From Desulfocurvibacter africanus subsp. africanus DSM 2603 (GTDB lineage: Bacteria; Desulfobacterota; Desulfovibrionia; Desulfovibrionales; Desulfovibrionaceae): a stretch of 64,000 nucleotides of DNA. Each line of letters starts with the position of its first letter. Position 1 is the first letter of the stretch. Below the pieces are notes generated by a model. That model had not been told where the DNA came from. It saw only the letters and a list, made by a program, of their open reading frames with translations, and did no database searches. The translations under genes were made by a program, and so were the position numbers. Below, piece by piece: positions 42,207 to 49,797 of this stretch. The DNA is taken from contig NZ_KE383873.1 of assembly GCF_000422545.1 (NCBI RefSeq), positions 124,001 through 188,000 on the forward strand. Reading direction: 5' to 3'.

Positions 42207-43061
42207 TTATTTCCCTTTCCTCCCGAAATACAGATTGGCCAGGGCCAGGCAGGACGTGCCCACGATAAGCAGGAGCGAGACGGCATTGATCATGGGCGTG
42301 CTGCCGTCGCGCACCTGGAGATAGAGGGTCACGGGCAGGGTGGGCTCTGAGCCCACCAGGAAAATTGTCGTGTTGAAATTCTCGAAGCTCATAAGGAAGG
42401 CTACTGCCGCCGCTCCGATGATGGACGGGCGCAGGTAGCGCAAGGTGATGTGCCGGATGACCTGGAAGCGGTTGGCTCCCAGGTTCAGGGCCGCTTCTTC
42501 CAGGGAACGGTCGAACTTGCGCAGCCGAGCGGAGACCACCAGGGTCACGAAGGTGGTGATGAACGAGAATTGGCCCATGACCACCAGCCAAAAGCTGGGG
42601 CGGAACAGGGCGAAATCCCACTCCATGGACTCCTCCAGAAAAACACCGGCGGTGTTGGCGGTCAACAGAAGGGATATGCCCAGGATGACGCCGGGGATGA
42701 CCAGTGGCGCGAGCATGAGGAAGTACAGCAGCTCCTTGAAGCGAAACTGTTCCTCTTCGAATAGCAGGCTGGCGCAGGTGCCCACGGCCACGCTGAAGAT
42801 GGAAACGAAGAAGGCGGTCTTGAAGCTGGTCCACAAGGCGCGCAGGGTTTGAGAATCGTGGAAAATTCCCACGCGCGCGGGTCCGGCGGACAGAAACCAG
42901 TCCAGGCTGAAGCCGTTCCACGGCAGGGACGGGAAGTTCGAGTCGTTGAAAGCCAGTACGCAGGTGACCACCAGCGGCGCGAACAGGAAGATGAAATAGA
43001 GGATGATGAAGGCCTGGAAGGCCCAATCGTAGCCTCTGGAAGTGGGCAGCGAGCGGATCAC
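42207..43061 (-). CDS. potC: polyamine ABC transporter permease PotC-type
   Basis: This 284-residue permease has six membrane helices. The second half carries the EAA loop LEEAALNLGANRFQVIRHIT of ABC importers of the MalG/PotC group. It begins with an amphipathic N-terminus and AFQAFIILYFIFLFAPLVVT. With PotB it forms the membrane channel for spermidine or putrescine. A GTG start at 43061 overlaps the potB stop (GTGA), in place of the longer open frame. It is the last gene of the operon (order D-A-B-C on the minus strand). Polyamine specificity is inferred from the family and the PotD-like binding protein. Confidence 0.9.
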   Translation of the reverse strand: MIRSLPTSRGYDWAFQAFIILYFIFLFAPLVVTCVLAFNDSNFPSLPWNGFSLDWFLSAGPARVGIFHDSQTLRALWTSFKTAFFVSIFSVAVGTCASLLFEEEQFRFKELLYFLMLAPLVIPGVILGISLLLTANTAGVFLEESMEWDFALFRPSFWLVVMGQFSFITTFVTLVVSARLRKFDRSLEEAALNLGANRFQVIRHITLRYLRPSIIGAAAVAFLMSFENFNTTIFLVGSEPTLPVTLYLQVRDGSTPMINAVSLLLIVGTSCLALANLYFGRKGK

Positions 43062-43909
43062 GAGGCCACCTCCCCAAGCTTTTGGCGCGTGAGCTTGAGC
43101 CCCAGCCAGATCATGAGCGAGCTGAGCAGCAGGAGCAGGAAGCCGAAGGCCGCGCCCTGGTTCCAGTTGAAGCTGGCGATGAATTGGTTGTAAATCTGCT
43201 CCGTGAACCACAGGGAGTTCTTGCCGCCCATGAGGTTGGGCGTCAGGTAGTTGCCCAAGGTGAGCATGAAGACAATGATGGAGCCCGAGACCAGGCCCGG
43301 CTTGCAATGTGGGATGATGATGGTTCGCCAGATGGCCCGCTTGTGCGCGCCCAGGTCGTGGGCCGCCTCGATCAGGCTGTCGTCAAGGCTGTCCATGACC
43401 GACACGAGCGGCACGACCATGAACAGCATGGACGTGTAAACCAGGCCCATGATCATGCTGGCGTCGTTGTAGAGCATTTCCACGGGCTTGTGCACAAGGC
43501 CGAGTGCGAGCATGAAATGGTTGAGCACGCCTGATTCGCGCAACAGTATCATCCAGCCGTACACGCGCACCAACTCGCTGACCCAGAAGGGCAGGAGCAG
43601 CAGGACCAGCAGCGCGCCCCTGGCCCGCTGCCTGGCCAGCTTTGTGATGTAGAAGGCCACGGGCATTGCCAGCATTGCGGTGATGGCCGTGGTAATGACG
43701 GCGTAGAGCGCCGTGCGCGCGAAGGTCAGCCAGTAGACGGGCTCGCTGAAGAAGTTGGCGTAATTGGCCAAGGTCCAGGCCGGTTCGCCCAAGTCGTTCT
43801 CGCCCCGGAAGCTCATGAGCAGCAGGTCGATATGCGGCAGCACGATGAGCAGCACGAGCCACAGCAGCACGGGCGTCAGCAGCAGCCACAGGCCCAGGCG
43901 GGAGCGCAT
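43058..43909 (-). CDS. potB: polyamine ABC transporter permease PotB-type
   Basis: This 283-residue permease opens MRSRLGLWLLLTPVLLWLVL. It has six helices and the EAA loop SLIEAAHDLGAHKRAIWRTI. Motifs NYLTPNLMGGKNSLWFTEQI and NWNQGAAFGFLLLLLSSL are typical of PotB. The ATG at 43909 overlaps the potA stop (TGATG), and GGAAAGGA precedes it. The upstream open frame is rejected. It pairs with PotC in the inner membrane and is energised by PotA. Confidence 0.9.
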   Translation of the reverse strand: MRSRLGLWLLLTPVLLWLVLLIVLPHIDLLLMSFRGENDLGEPAWTLANYANFFSEPVYWLTFARTALYAVITTAITAMLAMPVAFYITKLARQRARGALLVLLLLPFWVSELVRVYGWMILLRESGVLNHFMLALGLVHKPVEMLYNDASMIMGLVYTSMLFMVVPLVSVMDSLDDSLIEAAHDLGAHKRAIWRTIIIPHCKPGLVSGSIIVFMLTLGNYLTPNLMGGKNSLWFTEQIYNQFIASFNWNQGAAFGFLLLLLSSLMIWLGLKLTRQKLGEVAS

Positions 43910-45021
43910 CAAAGCGTCCTTTCCGCCGTTTCGTCGGCGGTCTTTCCGGCCGGGAAGCACACGCCGGACTCGGGATGCCAGCCCACGGTGATCTCCTGTC
44001 CCGGCCTTATGTGATCGAACCTGCGGTTCTGCGGCAGGCACACCAGCAATTCGTGATTCCTGGGCGTGGCCGTGAGCAGGCGGCTGTTGGCCCCATCGAA
44101 GAGAACGGCTTTGACCGTGACCTTGAACAGGTTCAGGCCGCTCGTTTCGCGCGGCTCGATGAGCATGGCCTCGGGCCGCAGAAAAAGCTGCACGCGCGTG
44201 TCAGCCGGACAATCGCCCAGCAAACGGGCACGGAAGACAAGCCCTTCGTCCGTGCGCACGCTGACTCCGTCGGTCCGGCTTTCGACCACCTGGCCCGCCC
44301 ACAGGTTGTTCTCGCCCACGAACTGGGCCACGAAGGGCGTGCGAGGATCGCCGTACAGTTCCTGGGGCGTGCCCACCTGCTCGAAGTGTCCCTGGTTCAT
44401 GACCGCCACGCGGTCGGACATGACCAGAGCTTCTGACTGGTCGTGGGTGATGTAGATGAACGTCGTGCCCACCTTGGCTTGCAGCTTCTTGAGCTCCACC
44501 TTCATCTGTTCGCGCAGCTTGAGGTCCAGTGCGCCCAACGGCTCGTCAAGCAGCAGCACCAAGGGTTCCAGCACCAGGCAGCGGGCGATGGCCACGCGCT
44601 GCTTCTGGCCGCCCGAAAGCTGGTTGATCTTTTTGGTCCCGAAGCCTGGCAGGCCTACGCGCTCCAGCATGGCCTCGGTGCGGCGCCTGATGTCGGAGCC
44701 GTTCACGCCCCGGCGCTTGAGGCCGAAGGCGATGTTCTCGGCCACGTCCATCATGGGGAATAGGGCCAGATGCTGGAAGACGAGGTTCACGGGCCGCCGG
44801 TTTGGCGGCACCCCGCGCATGTCCTGGCCGCGGATGGCGATGGTTCCCTCGCTCGGCTCATCGAAGCCGGCCAGCATGCGCAGGAGTGTGGTCTTGCCGC
44901 AGCCCGAGGGGCCGAGGATAGAGAAAAAAAATCCCGTGGGCACATCGAAGCTGATGTTGTCCACGGCTGTGAACGTGCCGAACCGTTTGCTCAGGTTGAG
45001 CACGGAGAGGTCATTGCTCAT
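43909..45021 (-). CDS. potA: polyamine ABC transporter ATPase PotA-type
   Basis: This 370-residue ABC ATPase has Walker A GPSGCGKTTLLRMLAGFDEP and signature LSGGQKQRVAIARCLVLEP. Walker B is VLLLDEPLGALDLKLREQMK. A C-terminal TOBE regulatory domain (about 275-365) follows, as in PotA/MalK-like proteins, ending in EITVGWHPESGVCFPAG, a typical TOBE strand. It couples ATP hydrolysis to polyamine import. potD lies 86 bases upstream and potB overlaps its stop. Length matches PotA (about 370-380). Confidence 0.93.
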   Translation of the reverse strand: MSNDLSVLNLSKRFGTFTAVDNISFDVPTGFFFSILGPSGCGKTTLLRMLAGFDEPSEGTIAIRGQDMRGVPPNRRPVNLVFQHLALFPMMDVAENIAFGLKRRGVNGSDIRRRTEAMLERVGLPGFGTKKINQLSGGQKQRVAIARCLVLEPLVLLLDEPLGALDLKLREQMKVELKKLQAKVGTTFIYITHDQSEALVMSDRVAVMNQGHFEQVGTPQELYGDPRTPFVAQFVGENNLWAGQVVESRTDGVSVRTDEGLVFRARLLGDCPADTRVQLFLRPEAMLIEPRETSGLNLFKVTVKAVLFDGANSRLLTATPRNHELLVCLPQNRRFDHIRPGQEITVGWHPESGVCFPAGKTADETAERTL

Positions 45022-45107
45022 GGCTTCCCGTCGGATTTCTGCTTGCAGGCACGGAGCGGCGCGGACGCCGCCCCGTGCAGGGATTAATTCACGAACGCGC
45101 CGAGGCG

Positions 45108-46166
45108 CTACTTGGCGGCCTTGATCTTATCAAGAACCTTGCCTTCCATGGCCTCGAGCTTGGCCGGCACGGGCGGATACCACTTGATGTTGTCGATGGC
45201 CGCCTGCGGGAAGCAGCGATCGAAGTAGGCCTGCACCTCGGGAGCCACGAACTTGCCCGCACCCGCGGAAGCCGTGGGCGTCTTCTCCTGCGTGGTAAAG
45301 TAACCGGCGTTTTCTGGGCGCAGCATGAAGTTGATCCATTTGTAGGCGGCCGCGGCGTTCTCGGCCTTGGCCGGAATGGTGAAGGTGTCGATCCAGCCCA
45401 GCGCACCCTCGATGGGAGCCACGAAGTCGATGTCCTTGTTCTCCTCATGCAGTTTCCAGCCGCCATTGTCCCAGGCTTCGGCAACGAAAACCTCGCCCGA
45501 GCGCACGGACTCCAGCAGAGCGTCGCCGTTGGCCCAGTAGTTCTGCACATTGGGCTTGGCCGCGATGAGGGTCGCTTCGATCTTGTCCAGCATGGCCTTG
45601 TAGGCGGCCGGGTCGCCATACAGCGAGAAGGGGTCGTAGCCCAGGGCGAAGCCCATGGCGATGAGCGTGGGACGCTTGAGGCGGTAGCTCACGCGCCCCT
45701 TGTACTTGGGATCGAGCAAGGCCTTGTAGCTGTCCGCGCCGGGGGCCTTGGCCTTGTTGACCACCAGGCCCGAGGTGCCCCAGCAGAAGGGCGCGGCGTA
45801 GGACTTGCCGGCCACCTGGGTGTTCTTCTTCACGGCCGTCAGCATGGAGGGAATGACTTGGCCTGCATCGATCTTGGAGTAGTCCAGGGGCTGGTAGATC
45901 TTGAACTCCTCCTGCACCGAGGAGATGCGATCCTGACTGGGCTGAGCCAGGTCGAAGCCCGCGCCGCGGGTGGCGCGCAGCTTGGCGATCATCTCTTCGT
46001 TGTTGGAGTAGGTCACCTCGACCTTGATGCCGGTTTCCTTCTCGAACTTGGCCACCAGCTCCTCGGGGGCGTAGCCCTTCCAGGTCAGGAGCTTGAGCGT
46101 TTCGGCCTGGGCCGCCGAAGTCAAGGTCGCCAGCATGAGCGCGACCAGCACGATGACTCTCTTCAT
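45108..46166 (-). CDS. potD: periplasmic polyamine-binding protein PotD/PotF-type
   Basis: This 352-residue protein has a cleavable signal (MKRVIVLVALMLATLTSAAQA). LLTWKGYAPEELVAKFEKET and VEVTYSNNEEMIAKLRA follow, typical of PotD/PotF family-1 binding proteins. QPLDYSKIDAGQVIPSML and PFCWGTSGLVVNKAKAPG also match. It should capture putrescine or spermidine in the periplasm. The ATG at 46166 has GGAG eight bases upstream; the longer frame from 46226 is rejected. It is the first gene of the pot operon. The ligand choice between polyamines is not resolved. Confidence 0.9.
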   Translation of the reverse strand: MKRVIVLVALMLATLTSAAQAETLKLLTWKGYAPEELVAKFEKETGIKVEVTYSNNEEMIAKLRATRGAGFDLAQPSQDRISSVQEEFKIYQPLDYSKIDAGQVIPSMLTAVKKNTQVAGKSYAAPFCWGTSGLVVNKAKAPGADSYKALLDPKYKGRVSYRLKRPTLIAMGFALGYDPFSLYGDPAAYKAMLDKIEATLIAAKPNVQNYWANGDALLESVRSGEVFVAEAWDNGGWKLHEENKDIDFVAPIEGALGWIDTFTIPAKAENAAAAYKWINFMLRPENAGYFTTQEKTPTASAGAGKFVAPEVQAYFDRCFPQAAIDNIKWYPPVPAKLEAMEGKVLDKIKAAK

Positions 46167-46226
46167 TGCGAAACTCCGTGGTTGGCGTGAACAGGTGTTG
46201 CGGAAGAGCAAGCTACACGCGATCAT

Positions 46227-46574
46227 CGATGCATTTATAGAGATTCAAAGTGACGATCCTGATGCGGTCCATCCGAAGAATGGAAGATTCCGGTTTCCAC
46301 TAAGCTTGCGCGGGTGCAGGCCCAACGTCGTCACTACAGATTCTGAGACACCCTTACGGATACTTAAGCGTAATTAATGCCTTTGTCTATGCCGGGAAGC
46401 TATTTATCCGATAACTGCTGATCCTGATACCGGTGGCGACCGGTCGCGATCTGGACGGCTATTGCGCTCGAAGCTTGCGTCCCGCGCCAGGGGCGGTATG
46501 GTGTACGACTTATGAGAGTCTGGACGGGCAGGCCCCGCGCCAGAATTCACGACACCTCAAGCAAGGAGAAACCA
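46227..46574. other. intergenic gap upstream of potD and of the ZraP-like gene
   Basis: This divergent region probably holds both promoters. I see no gene, and no clear sigma-54 or palindromic operator site. It includes a short AT-rich patch near 46350-46400. Confidence 0.45.
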
Positions 46575-47129
46575 ATGCGTCTGACCCGATTAGCCCTTTC
46601 GACTATCCTCGGCGTGTTCATCCTTTCCGCCCCGCTGCACGCGGCCGCGCCGGCCCAGGACCACTCGGCCCATGGCGGAACCCGCACGGGCGCAACTGCA
46701 AAGCCCTTCGGGCTCACGCCCGAGCAGACTCAGGCCGCGCAGAAGATCTACGCCAGCCAGGGCAAGAACATCTGGATGCTGAGCCAGCAGATCAAGGCCA
46801 AGCACATGGAGCTGAAAGCCCTGAGTGTGGCCGACAGCCCGGACCAGAACAGGATCAAGACCCTGGCGCGGGATATCGCCGGACTTACCGAGCGTAAGGT
46901 GATGGCGGAGGTCGAAATGCGTCAGCAGCTCATGAAGCTCGGTGTTCCGGTTTGGGGCATGGGCGGTGGCATGGGCATGGGCATGGGAGGCGGTGGAATG
47001 GGAGGCGGCATGGGCATGGGCGGCGGAATGAGCGGCGGCTGTCCCATGATGAGCGGCGGTCATGGTGGAGCGCCCGGCGTCGGCGCTAGTCCCGGTGGAG
47101 CAGGCTCGGGGGATCTTGATAGCGAGTAG
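46575..47129 (+). CDS. ZraP/Spy-like periplasmic metal-responsive chaperone
   Basis: This 184-residue protein has a signal peptide (MRLTRLALSTILGVFILSAPLHA). A helical central region follows (KPFGLTPEQTQAAQKIYASQ, then IKTLARDIAGLTERKVMAEV), as in the Spy/CpxP/ZraP chaperones. The C-terminal third is made of Gly and Met (short GMGGG-type repeats) and includes GGCPMMSGGHGG with Cys, Met and His. Such tails can bind copper, zinc or other soft metals. AAGGAG lies just before the ATG. It is a single-gene unit, ended by a GC-rich hairpin. Confidence 0.8.
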   Translation: MRLTRLALSTILGVFILSAPLHAAAPAQDHSAHGGTRTGATAKPFGLTPEQTQAAQKIYASQGKNIWMLSQQIKAKHMELKALSVADSPDQNRIKTLARDIAGLTERKVMAEVEMRQQLMKLGVPVWGMGGGMGMGMGGGGMGGGMGMGGGMSGGCPMMSGGHGGAPGVGASPGGAGSGDLDSE

Positions 47130-47166
47130 GCCCTGACACGTTGAGCCAAAAGTTGGCCTGAAATTT

Positions 47167-47200
47167 GGGAGAGCGCGCCGCTCTGGCGGCACGCTCTCCC
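47167..47200 (+). terminator. GC-rich hairpin after the ZraP-like gene
   Basis: GGGAGAGCG (47167-47175) pairs with CGCTCTCCC (47192-47200), and further GCC/GGC pairs extend it inward. No T-run follows, so it may act as a weak or factor-assisted terminator. Confidence 0.45.
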
Positions 47201-47221
47201 CATGAGAGGAACGAGGCGATC

Positions 47222-47348
47222 TAGAGCAGATCGCATTTAAGACGCCGCTCCGGTGTTGACGGCGCAAGTGAATTGCGCCTACGCCTACGCGGCGGCAAGC
47301 CATGCCGACGCATGGCTTGCAGAGCATTTTCAAAAGCAAAATGCTCTA
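47222..47348 (-). repeat. MITE-like dispersed repeat, copy 3 (127 bp, reverse)
   Basis: This copy is the reverse complement of the consensus of copies 1 and 2. Its hairpin stems are intact: AGAGCATTTT with AAAATGCTCT, AAGCCATGC with GCATGGCTT, and GGCGCAA with TTGCGCC. The right end is slightly divergent (AAATGCGATCTGCTCTA). Its left end (47346-47348 on this strand) supplies the TAG stop of the small membrane gene at 47346-47525. Confidence 0.88.
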
Positions 47349-47525
47349 AACGAGCCTGCTGATGACGATCAGGGCGATGATGATCAGCGCAAGAACCAGG
47401 ATGATCATCATGGCCTTGGAGCGACCCTTCTTGTCCTTGGCGTCATACACGCCCACGGTTCTGCCGGGGCCAGCGGCCTTCCTTTCCACGTCTTCTCGTT
47501 CATTGCCTGTGTGCAGCTTCGCCAT
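47346..47525 (-). CDS. small single-span membrane protein, 59 aa
   Basis: The predicted sequence begins MAKLHTGNEREDVERKAAGP. It has a charged 37-residue head and then one strongly hydrophobic helix (MMIILVLALIIIALIVISRL, about 39-58). AAAGGAG lies immediately upstream of the ATG, one of the best ribosome binding sites nearby. The TAG stop belongs to repeat copy 3, so the native end may have been replaced by insertion. It lies 42 bases after the stop of the DUF2382 gene. The function is unknown; tail-anchored stress proteins of this size exist. Confidence 0.68.
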   Translation of the reverse strand: MAKLHTGNEREDVERKAAGPGRTVGVYDAKDKKGRSKAMMIILVLALIIIALIVISRLV

Positions 47526-47567
47526 GGTATCTCCTTTGCGCAGCTTGCGGCTTTGAGCCTGGTTTGC

Positions 47568-48389
47568 TTACGCTCCGGGCCGCCGACCACGGCCGCGCGT
47601 GCCTTGCTCCACCTCGACTTTCGTCTTGCGGGCTTTCTCGCGCACCGTCTCGGTGCGCTCCGTGGCTTCCTTGCCTATGTGCACCTCTTCCGTTACGCGG
47701 GCTTCCTTCGAGACCACGGGCTCTTCCGATGTCTCGCGCACTTCGATGGTCTGCTCGCGGAAGGCGCTCTCCCGATCGGCATCGGTCAGGGGACGATCCA
47801 CAGGGCGCCGTTCGACCGTGGCATGCTCCTCGCGCAAGGTGACCCGTTCCTCGACCGGCTGCTCGACCACCCTGGTGTAAGCGCGCACAGTGCCCCTCTC
47901 CACTTCGCGCTTGCCGACGTGTATTTCCTCCTCTGTCACCGGGAGGATCGTCTCGCGCTCCCTGGCGATCTCCTCTGTCGTGTAGGGCGCGGCTCGTTCG
48001 TCGAAGCGCTTCCAGCCCGTCGCCTTCCATTGTTCGGACCGCCTGTCGATGTCGATGGCACCCTTGCGGTGCATGATGTCCGCGGCACGGTCGGCCGAAT
48101 CGTCATCGGTGCTCACGGTAATGAGCACTCCACCGCGCCGTACGCCTTCCAGGTAATAGTGGGCATGGTCTTCAGGTATGCCCATGCTCGTCAGGTCATC
48201 ACGGGCATTTCTGGCGTCTCCTCCTCTGGATTTATCGGCAGTCTTCCAGGAGTACCCCCCGTGGCCGGCTGTCTTGTCGATCATCAGCAGGCTGATGTCA
48301 TCGCGGCTGAATCCGCTGGTCACCAAGTCCTGCACGACATCCTGAGCCGACATGGGAGTGTCCATGAATCCGGCAACTGTCTTTGCCAT
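47568..48389 (-). CDS. DUF2382 stress-type protein with N-terminal YflT/GsiB-like domain
   Basis: This 273-residue protein starts MAKTVAGFMDTPMSAQDVVQ and has a small alpha/beta domain (1-110) resembling the general-stress YflT type, including GGVLITVSTDDDSADRAADI. Its C-terminal half is the DUF2382/YsnF repeat: ILPVTEEEIHVGKREVERGT, then RVVEQPVEERVTLREEHATV. It is very charged, rich in Glu, Arg and Val, and suggests desiccation- or stress-related coating proteins. It lacks signal sequences. It is on the same strand as a second DUF2382 gene and a small membrane gene, which together form a stress cluster. No biochemical role is known. Confidence 0.8.
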   Translation of the reverse strand: MAKTVAGFMDTPMSAQDVVQDLVTSGFSRDDISLLMIDKTAGHGGYSWKTADKSRGGDARNARDDLTSMGIPEDHAHYYLEGVRRGGVLITVSTDDDSADRAADIMHRKGAIDIDRRSEQWKATGWKRFDERAAPYTTEEIARERETILPVTEEEIHVGKREVERGTVRAYTRVVEQPVEERVTLREEHATVERRPVDRPLTDADRESAFREQTIEVRETSEEPVVSKEARVTEEVHIGKEATERTETVREKARKTKVEVEQGTRGRGRRPGA

Positions 48390-48466
48390 AATGTGCCTCC
48401 TTGAGTCCTACTTATTGATGAAGCGGTACGGAGCGCAGGCTGACCTGTGCCGCACGCCTCCCGCAT

Positions 48467-48901
48467 TCAACGCTTCTTCGGCTCACGTGGAGCCTGCGCA
48501 TCCACATGCTCCACAACGGCCTCCTCGCTACGCAACACGACGCGTTGCGGCTCCCTGACGGTCTTGGATTTGCGTGTGATGTGAAGCTCTTCCTTGAGCA
48601 ATAGGCGCTTTTCCACCACCAGGACCTCCTCCACGACAGGCATGATGAGCGTATCTTTTTCCTGCCGCATGGCAGGGGCCTGATCCACGTAACGGTTGAT
48701 CGGCACCCTGGATATCTGCGCCTCCTGGCGAAGGAGCGGCTCGCTGATGACTTCTTCCCGCTCATGTACGATCTTCTTGACTCGAGTTGTGCCGGTATCC
48801 AGCGTATGTTTTTCCACGTGGAGTTTCTCTTCGACAACTGGAATGATCTGATTATCCGTAGATGTAGCTTTGCTTGGGGTGTTTTCTTTAATGTTTATCA
48901 T
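48467..48901 (-). CDS. DUF2382 domain protein, 144 aa
   Basis: This short protein is a single DUF2382 unit: IIPVVEEKLHVEKHTLDTGT followed by VKKIVHEREEVISEPLLRQE, then a second similar beta repeat (MPVVEEVLVVEKRLLLKEEL). It is rich in Glu and Val, as in the 273-residue neighbour. The ATG at 48901 follows GGAG at nine bases; a longer frame from 48922 is rejected. It lies 77 bases upstream of the larger DUF2382 gene, so the pair is probably one operon. Its upstream region is unusually AT-rich and has a tandem repeat. Confidence 0.8.
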   Translation of the reverse strand: MINIKENTPSKATSTDNQIIPVVEEKLHVEKHTLDTGTTRVKKIVHEREEVISEPLLRQEAQISRVPINRYVDQAPAMRQEKDTLIMPVVEEVLVVEKRLLLKEELHITRKSKTVREPQRVVLRSEEAVVEHVDAQAPREPKKR

Positions 48902-48941
48902 TGTCTGTTTCTCCAGTAGCAATCCAAAGTTTAATTCTTTA

Positions 48942-48973
48942 AGTGCTTACAAAATTAAGTACTTGCAAAATGA
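48942..48973. repeat. imperfect tandem 16-bp repeat in a promoter region
   Basis: AGTGCTTACAAAATTA is followed directly by AGTACTTGCAAAATGA, 13 of 16 matching. It lies 40 bases upstream of the DUF2382 gene (48901) in AT-rich DNA and could be a regulator site. Confidence 0.4.
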
Positions 48974-49636
48974 ATAAATTTAGAGCCAAGTAAGGCTTGT
49001 AATAATTAATATTATACTCATTTTGTAGAATTTTTTCGCGTAGCTCCGTAGTAATTAGTCTGACATGTGCGCTTATTAGTCATGATACAATACAGAAATA
49101 ATATGGCTCTATTGTCAACATGTATTCGAGATGAGGACGGATAAAAAGCTTCTGGTTAGCCTAAGAGCCGGATTTATCCTGAGAATTGATTAATAGCTTC
49201 AAATTGGTAGTGGCTAGAGCCATTTGCATAAAAAATGGGAAGATCCTTGCCTGATCATAGCTCCATCAGGTGTGGCATCGCACTGAAAAGACTGAGTTCC
49301 TTCTTGAATTGCTATAAGGTCGGCAGGCCGGACAAGGATGGCGAACCTGTTTCAAGAGCAAGTCGCCAATGGAGTATGCGGGTCCAGGTCGTCCCACCAA
49401 TCCGGAAAGGCCCTGGTGAGTGGGGTCTTGGAAGGCAACGCTCTGCTCAATTTTTATGCAACGGCTCCGGAAAGCTGATGCCAGCCCCAGGGGGTGTCAT
49501 CCGCAAGATGCGCGCGGCGAAGCTGAAGCGAGTGGCTTCAAGGTCGGGTCGATTTGCATGAAGGGAAGACCGCCAGATCGGAAGCGCCGAGGGAGCGAGA
49601 TCAAGTCATGAGATCAGGTCGTGATGACCTGCGGAG
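48974..49636. other. long intergenic gap, AT-rich then gene-free
   Basis: From about 48930 to 49230 the DNA is strikingly AT-rich against the GC-rich neighbourhood, with runs such as TAATAATTAATATTATA. The remainder (49235-49636) is of normal composition. One frame (49235-49561, 108 codons, Arg/Ser-rich) is open but lacks a ribosome binding site or a family I recognise, so I do not call it. I see no RNA gene. Confidence 0.5.
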
Positions 49637-49679
49637 AAAAAAACAGCCGCGAGCAGGAGAGTGTTCCTGTTCGCGGCTG
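49637..49679 (-). terminator. rho-independent terminator of cysS
   Basis: Arms 49644-49658 and 49665-49679 form a 15-bp stem with a single G-T pair and a 6-base loop. On the minus strand it is followed by a run of seven T. It lies 120 bases after the cysS stop. Confidence 0.88.
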
Positions 49680-49797
49680 CATGCGGATCAAATAATCATT
49701 CGCTAAACAGCCCGCGCGGCTCGTTTGCCGATCGGGCGCAAGCAGGCTGCTGCAACCCGCTGCTACCAGGGACCAGGCTGCGACGAAGCCGCCGGAA

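Noticed and set aside
46980-47060. Tandem GGCATG-type repeats as a DNA element
   Set aside because: They lie inside the coding region and simply encode the Gly/Met-rich tail of the ZraP-like protein.
49235-49561. 108-codon open frame
   Set aside because: It has no ribosome binding site and no family, and its composition is Arg/Ser-rich like a shadow frame.
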